From Mogibacterium sp. (lineage in GTDB: Bacteria > Bacillota > Clostridia > Peptostreptococcales > Anaerovoracaceae): a DNA stretch of 64,000 nucleotides. The notes beneath the pieces were generated by a model. The model was not told the origin of the DNA, ran no database searches, and was given only the letters and a program-made list of their open reading frames with translations. The stretch lies in contig JAFWHB010000028.1 in the NCBI GenBank assembly GCA_017512145.1, positions 1 through 64,000 on the forward strand. Direction: 5' to 3'. Below, piece after piece: positions 16,465 through 26,473 of this stretch. How positions within the stretch are numbered: position 1 is the stretch's first letter; the number at the start of each line of letters is the position of its first letter. The position numbers and the translations under genes are program-made.

Positions 16465-18666
16465 ATGAGTGACAAATACATAGAAAGAGCAGATGAACGA
16501 ATCACTGCCAGAATAGCTGAAGAACTTGGGGTCAAGGTCTGGCAGGTAAGCGCAGTTATAGAGCTTATCGACGGAGGCAGCACGATCCCGTTCATAGCAC
16601 GTTACCGTAAGGAAGCAACCGGAGCTCTTGACGATGAGACTCTGAGAACTTTGGATGAGAGACTCAAGTATCTTCGCAATCTTGAGGACAGGAAGGAGAC
16701 TGTACTCGCATCCATCGATGAGCAGGGCAAACTTACCGAAGAGCTTCGTAAGAAGATAGAGCTTGCGGATACTTCGGCAGTGCTCGAGGATCTGTACAGA
16801 CCATACAAGCCAAAGCGCAAGACAAGGGCGGATGTTGCCAGAGAGAAGGGGCTTACGCCTCTTGCTGAATTCCTGCTCTCAGGCAGGGATGGCGATCCGG
16901 CTGATGAAGCCTCTAAGTATCTTTCCGAAGAGCATGAGGTGAATGATCCTGAGACAGCTCTGCAGCTTGCAAGAGACATCATAGCAGGCGATATATCTGA
17001 CAATGCGGATTACCGCCTGTGGATCAGGAACAAGACAGCTAAGGCAGCAGACATCGTATCTACGCTCGGAGCTAAGGGCAAAGAAGCTGTCGCTGCTGAA
17101 GAAAGAACGGTCTATGAGAACTATTATGACTTCCGCGAGCCTGTATCCAGGATCCCTGGCCACAGGGTCCTCGCGATAAACCGCGGAGAGAAAGAGAAAG
17201 TCCTGTCTGTATCGGTCGATGCGCCAGCTGATGACATCATAGCTTATCTCGAGCGCAAAGCTGCACGTAAGGTCACAGACAAATGCCATGAGCAGGTATC
17301 AATGGCAATAGCAGACAGCTACAAGCGCCTGATAGCTCCTTCGATCGAGACCGAGATAAGAGCAGGTCTGACTGAGGCAGCTGAGGAGGGCGCGATCAAA
17401 GTATTCGGATCTAATCTCGAGCAGCTTCTTATGCAGCCGCCAGTCAGGGGCAAAACAGTCCTCGGATGGGACCCTGCTTTCAGGACGGGCTGCAAGCTCG
17501 CAGTTTGTGATCCGACAGGGAAGATCTTAGACACTACAGTAATCTATCCGACTGCACCACAAAATAAGGTCGCTGAGTCCATGAGGGTGGTCAGAGCGCT
17601 CTGTGACAAATATGGTATCGACATAATCTCTGTCGGCAACGGAACAGCATCGAGAGAGTCTGAGAAGATTATCGCAGACTTTATCAGGGAATACGACACG
17701 CCATCTGACAGACGCGGCAAGAGGCTTCAGTATGTGATCGTAAATGAAGCGGGAGCATCTGTATATTCAGCAAGCAAGCTTGCTACAGAAGAGTATCCGG
17801 ATCTTGATGTAGGAGAGAGGAGCTCAGCGTCGATCGCAAGAAGACTGCAGGACCCGCTCTCGGAGCTTGTCAAGATAGATCCTAAGGCGATAGGTGTCGG
17901 CCAGTATCAGCATGACATGAATCAGAAGAGGCTCGGAGAAGCTCTCGGGGCTGTAGTTGAGACATGCGTCAACAAGGTAGGCGTAGATGTGAACACAGCT
18001 TCACCTTCGCTCCTTGGCTATGTATCCGGAATCAGCAAACAGATCGCCGAGAACATAGTCAGATACAGGAACGAGAACGGCAGATTCAATAACAGGAAGG
18101 AGCTTCTCAAGGTGCCTAAGCTCGGCCCTAAGGCATTCGAGCAGTGCGCAGGATTCCTGAGGATCACAGGCGGAAATGAGCCGCTTGATGCTACTGCAGT
18201 GCATCCTGAGAGCTATGAAGCAGCCAGAGCCATACTCTCTGAGTGCGGATTCAGTGTGGACGACATTCTCGCAGGGAAAGTCAAAGGTCTAGCCGGAAAG
18301 GCTGCTCTCGGAGAGAAGCTCGGCATCGGAAGGTACACCTTCGCAGATATTGCAGCAGAACTTGAAAAGCCGGGAAGAGACCCACGTGATGAGGCTCAGG
18401 CACCGGTACTCAGAAGCGATGTAATGGAGATGTCAGACCTTAAGCCGGATATGGAGCTTAAGGGCACAGTAAGGAACATAGTGGACTTTGGCGCATTTGT
18501 AGATATCGGGGTGCATCAGGACGGACTTGTCCATATCTCCCAGCTTTCCGACAGATATGTCAAACATCCGCTGGATGTAGTCAAGGTAGGGGACATCGTC
18601 GATGTGAGAGTGCTCTCGGTCGATGAGAAGAGAGGCAAGATATCACTTACAATGAAGAGGAAATAA
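16465..18666 (+). CDS. tex: Tex, RNA-binding transcriptional accessory protein
   Basis: A 733-residue protein with the full Tex layout: an N-terminal helical HTH-rich region containing STIPFIARYRKEATGALDD, a YqgF/RuvX-like RNase H fold (LGWDPAFRTGCKLAV), helix-hairpin-helix repeats (VNTASPSLLGYVSGIS and LLKVPKLGPKAFEQCAGF) and a C-terminal S1 domain (residues about 655-730, GTVRNIVDFGAFVDIG). Tex and its eukaryotic relative Spt6 bind RNA near the transcription machinery. The kinase gene follows after two bases. Confidence 0.95.
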   Translation: MSDKYIERADERITARIAEELGVKVWQVSAVIELIDGGSTIPFIARYRKEATGALDDETLRTLDERLKYLRNLEDRKETVLASIDEQGKLTEELRKKIELADTSAVLEDLYRPYKPKRKTRADVAREKGLTPLAEFLLSGRDGDPADEASKYLSEEHEVNDPETALQLARDIIAGDISDNADYRLWIRNKTAKAADIVSTLGAKGKEAVAAEERTVYENYYDFREPVSRIPGHRVLAINRGEKEKVLSVSVDAPADDIIAYLERKAARKVTDKCHEQVSMAIADSYKRLIAPSIETEIRAGLTEAAEEGAIKVFGSNLEQLLMQPPVRGKTVLGWDPAFRTGCKLAVCDPTGKILDTTVIYPTAPQNKVAESMRVVRALCDKYGIDIISVGNGTASRESEKIIADFIREYDTPSDRRGKRLQYVIVNEAGASVYSASKLATEEYPDLDVGERSSASIARRLQDPLSELVKIDPKAIGVGQYQHDMNQKRLGEALGAVVETCVNKVGVDVNTASPSLLGYVSGISKQIAENIVRYRNENGRFNNRKELLKVPKLGPKAFEQCAGFLRITGGNEPLDATAVHPESYEAARAILSECGFSVDDILAGKVKGLAGKAALGEKLGIGRYTFADIAAELEKPGRDPRDEAQAPVLRSDVMEMSDLKPDMELKGTVRNIVDFGAFVDIGVHQDGLVHISQLSDRYVKHPLDVVKVGDIVDVRVLSVDEKRGKISLTMKRK

Positions 18667-18668
18667 TA

Positions 18669-19613
18669 ATGCAGCAGAACAGCAAAGGAATCGTTATTAT
18701 CGGAGCTACATTCGTGGATATCAAGGGATATCCTCTCTCACAGTTCATCCCTGAAGGCAGGAATTCAGGCCGTGTGGTCGAGGTGCACGGAGGTGTATGC
18801 CGCAATATAGCAGAAGACATAGCAAATATCGAATTAAGGCCGACATTCGTAACTCTCGTTGATGAGGGCGGTCTTAGTGATGATGTAGTAAAGAGGCTTG
18901 ACAGGCATCAGTGTAATACTGATTACATAAGACGGGTTCCCGATGGACTCGGTACATGGCTTGCGGTATTCGATAACACAGGCGATGTCGTAGCATCGAT
19001 ATCCAAGAGGCCTGATCTTTCTGAGATCGAGAAGATCCTGGATGAGCAGGGAGATGAGATTTTCAGCGATGCTGACAGTATAGCGGTGGAATTCGATATA
19101 GAAGTACCTATACTCAAGAGGATCATCGCACTTGCAGAGAAGCACGGCAAGAAAATATATTCGCCTGTGTCTAACATGTCCATAGCAGTTGAGAGACGTG
19201 ATTTGATGCGCAATATTTCCTGCCTTGTATGCAACAAGCAGGAAGCAGGGATACTCTTCTCAGAGAACTACGAAGACAAGAACGCCAGAGAACTCGAAGA
19301 GATCATATATAACAGAGTCAATCAGGCAAGACTTCCGGGTCTTGTAGTTACTCTCGGAGGCGAGGGAGCTGTATTTGCCGAGCTGGACGGAGATCATGGA
19401 TTCTGTCCGGCATTCAAGGTCGATGTCAACGATACTACCGGCTGCGGAGACGCTTTCTTTGCAGGTATATCGATCGGTCTTACATACGGCAAGAGCATCA
19501 ATGAAGCATGTGAGATAGGCACCAGACTCGCAGCATCAGTAATCGTGACTGATGAGAATGTTTGTCCGAGATTCCTTCCGGCTGAATTCGGGCTCGAAGT
19601 CGATAAGCATTAA
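18669..19613 (+). CDS. PfkB-family carbohydrate/nucleoside kinase
   Basis: A 314-residue ribokinase-fold enzyme. N-terminal GATFVDIKG, the substrate loop VHGGVCRNIAEDIANI (the GGxxxN element) and the catalytic motif NDTTGCGDAFFAG (general base Asp) are clear. The N-terminal pattern is closer to pseudouridine kinase and ribokinase-like members than to phosphofructokinase. It is coupled to tex. Confidence 0.85.
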   Translation: MQQNSKGIVIIGATFVDIKGYPLSQFIPEGRNSGRVVEVHGGVCRNIAEDIANIELRPTFVTLVDEGGLSDDVVKRLDRHQCNTDYIRRVPDGLGTWLAVFDNTGDVVASISKRPDLSEIEKILDEQGDEIFSDADSIAVEFDIEVPILKRIIALAEKHGKKIYSPVSNMSIAVERRDLMRNISCLVCNKQEAGILFSENYEDKNARELEEIIYNRVNQARLPGLVVTLGGEGAVFAELDGDHGFCPAFKVDVNDTTGCGDAFFAGISIGLTYGKSINEACEIGTRLAASVIVTDENVCPRFLPAEFGLEVDKH

Positions 19614-19648
19614 ATAGAGCGAAGGTTGAAAAAAGGGTGAGGCATAAT

Positions 19649-22063
19649 ATGAACGAATATGAGAAGATTAACATTCGCAGGCTGAGAGCACTTCTCCCTG
19701 AATGCACTGTTCTGCTTAAGAAGAATGGGGCGTTCCCGCTGGACGGTCCATGCAGGATCGGAGCCTTCGGAAGCGGAGTCAGATATACAGTCAAGGGTGG
19801 AACAGGCTCAGGCGAGGTCAATTCAAGATACTTCATCAGCGTTGAGGAAGGCCTGAGACGCGCGGGCTTTGATGTAAGAGGCGGCATATGGGCTTCTCTT
19901 TACGGTTACCGTAATGAGATCGCCAAGAAGGAATTCTATGCATCCATCAAGGACAGAATGCGCCTTGAGAAGCTGAACCCGATCGCTGCTTCGATGGGTG
20001 CTGTCATGAAGGCGCCTGAATACAAATTCGATCTCGATCTTGGCTGTGATGCAGCGATATATGTTGTCTCGAGGATATCGGGCGAGGGGAATGACAGACT
20101 CCCGGACAAGGGCGACTTCAAGCTTACAGACAGTGAGGTTAGAGACATTCTTGAGCTTGATGCAGCCTATGATAAGTTCATGCTGGTCATTAACGCAGGA
20201 GGACCTGTTGACCTGTCACCTGTTACTGAGGTCGGCAATATTCTGGTGCTGTCCCAGCTTGGTGTGGAGACAGGTTCAGCGCTTGCTGACATCCTCCTCG
20301 GCAAAGCATATCCGTCCGGCAAATTAGCTACTACATGGACGATGCTTGAGGACTACAGCACCGCAGGTGACTTTGGCCTCAGAGACGATACAAGATACAG
20401 AGAGGGCATCTACGTTGGCTACAGATACTTTGACGCATTCGGTGCGGAGCCGCTGTTCCCGTTCGGATACGGACTCGGATATACAGATTTCAAGCTGAAG
20501 GCCGGCAAGGTAAGTGCCAAAGGTGCCATCGTAGAGGCAGCCTGCAAGGTCACTAACACAGGAACATTCGCAGGCAAGGAGACTGTACAGGCATATGTAT
20601 CATGTCCTGCAGGCAAACTTGACCGCGAGATGAAGAGTCTTGCAGGATTTGCTAAGACTTCGGAGCTTGCGCCAGGCGAATCTGAGAAAGTAACAGTAAA
20701 ATTCGACCTGAGAGACATGGCGGCATTCGATACTGAGGGCAGAGAATGGATCCTCGAAAAAGGTGACTATATACTGCTTATTGGTAACAGCAGCGCGGAT
20801 GCTGCTCCTGCAGCAGTTCTGAGGCTCGGCGAGGATGTAACAGTAAGAAAAGCTTACGGATCCTTTGAAGGTGCGGACTTTGTCGATGTCAAGATGATCG
20901 ATGAAAGGTCATATGAGACAGACAAGCTCAAGGTCATCGAGCTTGATCCGTCAGCACTTAAGGACGGATTCCCGGAAGGTGCTATCACAGCAGATGATGC
21001 ACCGGATTTCGCAGAATATACGGATGTAGAGCTCGCATATCTTAATGTCGGTGGATTTGATCCTGAGAGCAAACTGCCTGCAGTCATAGGTGATGCATCC
21101 AAGAGCGTTGCCGGAGCTGCGGGAGAGAGCACATCTCTTTTCAATAACAGGGGAGTCAGCACGATCGTAATGGCAGACGGCCCTGCAGGAGTCAGGATCG
21201 CACGCGAATACTATGAAGACAGCAAGGGCAAGCACACAATAGGATCAGGCCTGCCTGAGAGCATGCTCGAAATGCTGCCGGCTCCTGTTAAGGCTCTAAT
21301 AGGCGGCAAACGTGTCAAGAAGAACGTAGAGATCAAGGAGCAGTACTGCACAGCAATTCCTATTGCCACAGCAATTGCGCAGAGCTTCAACCTTGAGCTT
21401 GCTGAAGAGCTAGGAGATATCGTCGGCTCTGAGATGGAGATATTCGGAATAGACCTCTGGCTTGCTCCTGCTCTCAATATCCACAGAAATGTCCTCTGCG
21501 GACGTAATTTCGAGTACTTCTCAGAGGATCCACTGCTGAGCGGCCTCTTTGCAGCTGCCTTGACTAAGGGTGTTCAGAAGCATGCAGGATGCGGCGTAAC
21601 GATCAAGCATTTTGCTGCCAATAATCAGGAGACCAACAGATATGCAAACAGCAGCATGATCAGCGAGAGGGCACTCCGCGAGATTTACCTCAAGGGATTC
21701 GGCATCTGCATCAGAGAATCAGATCCTATGGCACTGATGACATCTTATAACCTCCTGAACGGAGAGCATACTTCTGAGAGCAGAGATCTTACAACTGAGG
21801 TCCTGAGAAAGGAATTCAGATTCGACGGTCTTGTAATGACAGACTGGGTCGTTGGAGGAGACTTGCTCCTTGCATCGGGATCAAAGTATGGCACTCCGGA
21901 TCCTGCCAAAGTAGCAGCCGCCGGCTGCAGCCTGTTCATGCCGGGTGGCAAAGCCGATCATAAGGCAATCCTGGCCGGCCTGGCAGAAGGAAGAGTTACA
22001 AGGAAGCAGCTGGCAGAGAATGCAGGATGGCTCATCCATATCGCGAAGAGACTGGGCAAGTAA
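19649..22063 (+). CDS. Glycoside hydrolase family 3, domain-inverted beta-glucosidase type
   Basis: An 804-residue GH3 enzyme in which the domain order is reversed. The alpha/beta domain normally at the C-terminus comes first (residues about 8-230, ECTVLLKKNGAFPL). A fibronectin-III-like domain follows (about 280-385, AGKETVQAYV), then after a linker comes the catalytic barrel (about 500-800). The catalytic Asp is D732 in VMTDWV; substrate residues appear in GRNFEYFSEDP and KHFAANNQETNR. No signal peptide is seen, so it probably acts in the cytoplasm on imported glucosides. ATG 19649 follows AAAGGGTGAGG. This inverted order is known for some Ruminococcus and Butyrivibrio enzymes. Confidence 0.9.
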   Translation: MNEYEKINIRRLRALLPECTVLLKKNGAFPLDGPCRIGAFGSGVRYTVKGGTGSGEVNSRYFISVEEGLRRAGFDVRGGIWASLYGYRNEIAKKEFYASIKDRMRLEKLNPIAASMGAVMKAPEYKFDLDLGCDAAIYVVSRISGEGNDRLPDKGDFKLTDSEVRDILELDAAYDKFMLVINAGGPVDLSPVTEVGNILVLSQLGVETGSALADILLGKAYPSGKLATTWTMLEDYSTAGDFGLRDDTRYREGIYVGYRYFDAFGAEPLFPFGYGLGYTDFKLKAGKVSAKGAIVEAACKVTNTGTFAGKETVQAYVSCPAGKLDREMKSLAGFAKTSELAPGESEKVTVKFDLRDMAAFDTEGREWILEKGDYILLIGNSSADAAPAAVLRLGEDVTVRKAYGSFEGADFVDVKMIDERSYETDKLKVIELDPSALKDGFPEGAITADDAPDFAEYTDVELAYLNVGGFDPESKLPAVIGDASKSVAGAAGESTSLFNNRGVSTIVMADGPAGVRIAREYYEDSKGKHTIGSGLPESMLEMLPAPVKALIGGKRVKKNVEIKEQYCTAIPIATAIAQSFNLELAEELGDIVGSEMEIFGIDLWLAPALNIHRNVLCGRNFEYFSEDPLLSGLFAAALTKGVQKHAGCGVTIKHFAANNQETNRYANSSMISERALREIYLKGFGICIRESDPMALMTSYNLLNGEHTSESRDLTTEVLRKEFRFDGLVMTDWVVGGDLLLASGSKYGTPDPAKVAAAGCSLFMPGGKADHKAILAGLAEGRVTRKQLAENAGWLIHIAKRLGK

Positions 22064-22078
22064 TTACAGACAATAAAC

Positions 22079-22109
22079 AAACAGCGAGGCACATGCCTCG
22101 CTGTTTTTC
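22079..22109. terminator. Bidirectional intrinsic terminator
   Basis: A 10-11 bp perfect stem (22081-22091 with 22094-22104) is followed by TTTTT on the plus strand and AA then TTGT on the minus strand. It sits between the convergent GH3 and aminotransferase/ATP-grasp genes. Confidence 0.85.
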
Positions 22110-22134
22110 TGTGTATCGAATAATCGAATGTATG

Positions 22135-24582
22135 CTATTGCTCTTTAGGTACGAAGTAGCGGTGATAGTTGCGGATGCTCCTGAGGTCGGCTTTGGTCCG
22201 GATGAGCATTCTCTTAAGATTCCTGTCACCTGCCTTACGGAATGTTCCGCCGGCGCGGCCCTGCCTGATAAGACGGAGGGCATGAGCTCTCTGCTCAGGA
22301 TTCTCGACATATTTGCGGATAAGTCCGAACGGGATATCTGACCATAGATATTCATCATGGGAGCGGACTGTCTCTGCTGATTTGCCAAGAACGACATCGT
22401 CTACGACGCACTCTGCCAGATTGTGTCCGGCAAGTGTGACATAGTAGCTGCTGCGTCCCATTCTCGGATTGAAGTCGAACACCTTGAAGATACCGTCGCG
22501 GTTGTCATACTTGAGATCCATGTTGAAATAACCAAGGTACGGGATAGCCTCGAGCAGCTTCTCTACAGTGTCGTAAACCCTGTCATCTCCGGAAGCCAGG
22601 ATGACATTGTAGTTGCCTATGGCCATCGGATAGTAATCCTCGAGGAGAGGCTGGCCCATAGAGATGAGGGCAAGCTTGCCGTCTGAGCGCTTGTATCCGT
22701 TGACAACACGCATGTTATCGTCACCGCCAGGGATGAACTCCTGAATAAGCATTTTGCCTGAGTAGCCTGACGCATAAGTATTGCGTGCAGCTGCTTTCAG
22801 TTCTTCAGGTGTATCAAGGATGAATGCCTTCTTCTGGCCCTCGAACGGATGAGCATAGTAATCATCTGCATCATCCGGCTTGAGGACGAGAGGGAATCCA
22901 AACGGCAGAGCCGGTATCTTAGTATCGCTGATAACGACAGTGGAAGGATACGGAATGCCGGCATCCTCGCAGTACTGGTAGAATCTTACCTTGGAATTGA
23001 CAGCATCGACAACGTCATAATCAGGGCATACAGCTATGTAAACAGGGTCGAGCCTGTCCTTGACCTTGGAAAGTATACGGGTATAGTTGTCACCGCAGGA
23101 GATGAGGACAGCCTTGCGGCCCCTGTACTTGTGCGCCTCAGAGTTCAGGACTCTGACAAAGCTCTCAGGATCGTTGAAGTCTCTGTTGCAGATGACGTTG
23201 ACAAATCTGGAGCTTGCGGACTGCGATAGAGGATATCTTCCATAAGCCACGCTCGTGATGCCGTAGGCCTCGTAGAAGGAGCGGGCCATATTATAAACAT
23301 TTGTCTCTGTGCCGAGCAGGATCGGGATGAAATCTCTGCTGTCAGAACCGGCAGCTGACTCCCCGGCAGAAGCAGCTGCAGCATCCTTTATGATACTGAT
23401 GACTTTGGCTGCATTCTCCTCAGACTGCCTGGTAGGGAGCAGGAGTATCCTCTCTGAACACTTAACCGATACAGGACAATCTTTATATGCCTGATTAAGT
23501 CTGAATCTTGCAGGATCTGTGACGCCCGGGAAAATGAGAGGGCGGCCCCATGTGCTGCTGTAGAATCCTTCTTCGGCGAGCTTATTTACCAGCTTCAGAG
23601 CATCTTCTTCGGTCCTCATGATCAAAGGGAACCAGAGAAGAGGACGAGGCTTTGCAGTCGCTGAGGATGGGACCTTGTAGAAGTCAGACACAGGATCTGA
23701 CAGGGCCTCGATATAAGATGTAACGGCGACCTGCCTTGTGGCCTCGTTGGTATTGATGCTGTCAAGAGCGGCTATTACGCGTGAAACCGTATCCTCGGAA
23801 GGAACCGATGGCGCAAGTATTGTATCACCTTCAAGTTCAGCAGGTGCAACTGCAGGAATGAAAGACCGCCTTGAGACCCAGTGGTTCCTGAGAGGGCGCT
23901 TTAACGCTGCAGGAACATGATTTAGTATCCTGAGCCTTGTTATATAGCTTGATACAGAAGCTGCTGCTCTCTTGTCTGTTGCAGGCAGTGATGCAAATCT
24001 TGCACGCAGCCTGTTTCTAAGTACAGTATCCTTCATCTCAGGATCGATCCATGTGATTGCGCCGAAGGTAGTGCTGATCATCTTCTCAACGCCAAATGAG
24101 TGCACCGAAACATCTGCTATGGGCCTTGATGACGCATCGAAAGCAACTCTGCCAACTCTGTGGGCACAGTCTTCCATGAGAAGAATACCTGCATCAGATG
24201 TAACTTGGGCGACTTCGTCGGTTGATGCCTGATTGAATATGCCGTAGGTATGCTGAAGAATGACAGCTCTGGCATCCTTTGAAGATTCCAGAGTCTTCCT
24301 GAGGGCGGCAGGATCTATAGAGAGGTCGTCCTCCGAAATATCACAGTAGACCGGCTCCATACAGGATGCGATCGCAGATTCAGGCACAGTAGAGCAGGTG
24401 AAAGGCTGCATGATGATGCTTCCTTCACCACTGAGAGATCTCAGCTCTTCAAATACTATCTGCATGGCCTCTCTGGCACGGAAAGTCAGGAACCAGTCAT
24501 CAGGATCTGTCTTTGTCCTCTGCGCAATGATCTTCCTGAGCTTGACGCCATTTGCAGGCTCATTGATTCTGAATTCATCCAT
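22135..24582 (-). CDS. Fusion of a DegT-like PLP aminotransferase and an ATP-grasp carboxylate-amine ligase
   Basis: An 815-residue two-part protein. Residues 1-400 resemble the DegT/DnrJ/EryC1 aminotransferase fold: HTYGIF (111), MEDCAHRVG with the pyridine-binding Asp (138) and HSFGVEKMIS with a candidate PLP Lys167. An Ala/Ser-rich linker (about 400-417) leads to residues 418-815, an ATP-grasp enzyme like those annotated carboxylate-amine ligase or D-aspartate ligase: the FIPILLGTETNVYNMARSFY opening, LVLKPDDADD, IQEFIPGGDDNM, YFNMDLKYD and DFNPRMGRSSYY (metal-binding Asn and Glu-type site). Family logic suggests making an amino compound and joining it through an amide bond, perhaps for a cell-wall or surface product. 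The start at 24582 follows GAAGGTGAT; upstream residues to 24684 are unlikely to be translated. Confidence 0.8.
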   Translation of the reverse strand: MDEFRINEPANGVKLRKIIAQRTKTDPDDWFLTFRAREAMQIVFEELRSLSGEGSIIMQPFTCSTVPESAIASCMEPVYCDISEDDLSIDPAALRKTLESSKDARAVILQHTYGIFNQASTDEVAQVTSDAGILLMEDCAHRVGRVAFDASSRPIADVSVHSFGVEKMISTTFGAITWIDPEMKDTVLRNRLRARFASLPATDKRAAASVSSYITRLRILNHVPAALKRPLRNHWVSRRSFIPAVAPAELEGDTILAPSVPSEDTVSRVIAALDSINTNEATRQVAVTSYIEALSDPVSDFYKVPSSATAKPRPLLWFPLIMRTEEDALKLVNKLAEEGFYSSTWGRPLIFPGVTDPARFRLNQAYKDCPVSVKCSERILLLPTRQSEENAAKVISIIKDAAAASAGESAAGSDSRDFIPILLGTETNVYNMARSFYEAYGITSVAYGRYPLSQSASSRFVNVICNRDFNDPESFVRVLNSEAHKYRGRKAVLISCGDNYTRILSKVKDRLDPVYIAVCPDYDVVDAVNSKVRFYQYCEDAGIPYPSTVVISDTKIPALPFGFPLVLKPDDADDYYAHPFEGQKKAFILDTPEELKAAARNTYASGYSGKMLIQEFIPGGDDNMRVVNGYKRSDGKLALISMGQPLLEDYYPMAIGNYNVILASGDDRVYDTVEKLLEAIPYLGYFNMDLKYDNRDGIFKVFDFNPRMGRSSYYVTLAGHNLAECVVDDVVLGKSAETVRSHDEYLWSDIPFGLIRKYVENPEQRAHALRLIRQGRAGGTFRKAGDRNLKRMLIRTKADLRSIRNYHRYFVPKEQ

Positions 24583-24649
24583 TCTTATCACCTTCAATAA
24601 TGATTTTCTTTCAGGATAATAATAACAAACGGCTGAGAGTAAAACAATC

Positions 24650-24677
24650 TTGGCACTTTGGTAAGAAGTGGTATAAT
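24650..24677 (+). promoter_or_regulatory. Promoter of the ROK kinase gene
   Basis: TTGGCA (24650-24655), a 16-base spacer and perfect TATAAT (24672-24677), 30 bases before the start codon. Confidence 0.7.
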
Positions 24678-24707
24678 ACAACATGAATCTAAACTAAGGA
24701 GATAAAT

Positions 24708-25634
24708 ATGGTCAGACAATTCATAGGTGCAGATATAGGCGGCACATCCATCAAGCTTGGAATAATAGGCGAGAACGGAATAATCAGTGCCCGCAGAGAA
24801 ATTAGTTACAAGGCCGGAGAAGGTGAGCCAACAGTAATGGAAGTCCTTATCAGCGGAATCCATGAAATGGTCTCGGCAGAAGGCCTTAATATTGACGATA
24901 TGTTCGGCATCGGAGTTTCGGCTGCAGGATGCATCAATTCCGTAACTGGCAGTGTGGCCAAGAACGGAGGCAATGTGCCAAACTGGTCAGAGACACCTGT
25001 ATGCCAGATGCTGCGCGAAGAATTCGGACTTCCTGCGACTCTGGCAAATGACGGCAACTGTGCTGTCCTCGGAGAGCAGTGGATAGGCGCTGCGATCGGA
25101 TGCACTGATGTGCTTGGTATTACGCTGGGAACAGGTGTTGGCGGCGGTATCATAACCGGAGGCAAGCTGCTCGAGGGCTCAAGGGGATATGCAGGCGAGA
25201 TCGGTCACTTCCCGACACATGCCGGCGGTGAGCACTGCGTTTGCGGACTCGACGGCTGTTATGAGAGATACGCATCGACATCAGCTCTGATCAGGAAGAC
25301 ATCTGCAGAGGACCCTGAATGGAATAACGGCAGGGTGTTCTTCACAGCCGTATCAGAGGGTGACGAGAATGCATGCCGTATACTCGGAGAGTGGATCGAT
25401 GAGATCTCTTATGGGATCGCGGGCCTTATCCATATATTCGATCCTCAGGTCATTCTGATCGGCGGCGGAGTTTCCAAGCAGGAAGAGCTTCTTATCAGAC
25501 CTCTCAGAGACCGTGTCATGTCGATGATAATGCCTGATTTTGCTGATGACATAGATTTCAGGGCAGCGCAGCTTGGCAACGATGCAGGTATTGCCGGTGC
25601 TGTCAGATATCTCATGAGCAGACTCGAGCAGTAA
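24708..25634 (+). CDS. ROK-family glucokinase
   Basis: A 308-residue ROK kinase. ATP-binding GADIGGTSIKLGII, sugar-binding NDGNCAVLGEQ, TLGTGVGGGII, EIGHFPTHAGG and the zinc-binding CVCGLDGCYERYAS motif are complete and in order, as in Gram-positive glucokinase GlcK. It phosphorylates glucose to glucose-6-phosphate. Sugars released by the GH3 and GH2 hydrolases in this window would feed it. TAAGGAGAT precedes the ATG. Confidence 0.92.
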   Translation: MVRQFIGADIGGTSIKLGIIGENGIISARREISYKAGEGEPTVMEVLISGIHEMVSAEGLNIDDMFGIGVSAAGCINSVTGSVAKNGGNVPNWSETPVCQMLREEFGLPATLANDGNCAVLGEQWIGAAIGCTDVLGITLGTGVGGGIITGGKLLEGSRGYAGEIGHFPTHAGGEHCVCGLDGCYERYASTSALIRKTSAEDPEWNNGRVFFTAVSEGDENACRILGEWIDEISYGIAGLIHIFDPQVILIGGGVSKQEELLIRPLRDRVMSMIMPDFADDIDFRAAQLGNDAGIAGAVRYLMSRLEQ

Positions 25635-25677
25635 TAAAGACATAGTAAATTATTTCTTGCAAGGAGGGAATATACAG

Positions 25678-26472
25678 ATGAGTGCTTTGGGTGCTGCTTT
25701 TGCAGCTGCTCTTATAGTGAGTGCAATAGGTTTTAAGAAGTATATATGGTTCATATCTATAGGATATGGATTTGCGGTATTTGCCATCGGGGCAGTACTG
25801 ATCGGGATGTTTCATGGGAATATGGATGCCGGTCTTCTCGCAGCATGTCTTCTCTTCATGGTATATGGAGCAAGACTTGGAGGATATCTTGCATACAGAG
25901 AGCTGAAGAGTACTTCATACAATAAGAAGATGAAGACCGAGATCAAGGACGGCAAGGGCATGTCAATAGGTGCCAAATGCGCTATCTGGATCAGCGCAGC
26001 CATCCTGTATATATGCGAGACATCACCTGTGATCTTCAGACTGGTGAACGGCAAGGGAACTGATGGATTCGTTATAGCCGGCCTTATCATCATGGTGCTC
26101 GGCCTTGTTCTTGAGTCCGCAGCTGATCTTCAGAAGAATGCAGCCAAGAAGATCAATCCGCGCAGATTCGTAGACACAGGTCTTTACAGAATCGTAAGAT
26201 GCCCTAATTACTTTGGCGAAATGACATTCTGGACAGGAGTGTTCGTGACAGGAATTGGTTCCAATACAGGAGCCCTCCAGTGGATTCTTGCTCTTCTCGG
26301 ATACATAGGGATCATATACGTAATGTTCGGCGGAGCGCGCAGACTTGAGATCAGGCAGAACAGGACCTATGGTTCTGACCCTGAATATCAGGCTTATGTT
26401 AAGAAGACTCCAATCATGATACCTCTGATCCCGCTCTACAGCGTTGAGAAATATAAGTGGCTGGTGGCTTAA
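25678..26472 (+). CDS. DUF1295 (steroid 5-alpha-reductase-like) membrane protein
   Basis: A 264-residue protein with six to seven helices. The C-terminal signature DTGLYRIVRCPNYFGEMTFWTGVF is that of DUF1295 and isoprenylcysteine methyltransferase-like enzymes, although the usual RHPNY has become RCPNY. The soluble part between helices has basic patches. The bacterial function is unknown. A frame extension starting with TTG at 25657 covers the AAGGAGGG site itself, so ATG 25678 is the start. Confidence 0.82.
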   Translation: MSALGAAFAAALIVSAIGFKKYIWFISIGYGFAVFAIGAVLIGMFHGNMDAGLLAACLLFMVYGARLGGYLAYRELKSTSYNKKMKTEIKDGKGMSIGAKCAIWISAAILYICETSPVIFRLVNGKGTDGFVIAGLIIMVLGLVLESAADLQKNAAKKINPRRFVDTGLYRIVRCPNYFGEMTFWTGVFVTGIGSNTGALQWILALLGYIGIIYVMFGGARRLEIRQNRTYGSDPEYQAYVKKTPIMIPLIPLYSVEKYKWLVA

Positions 26473-26473
26473 G

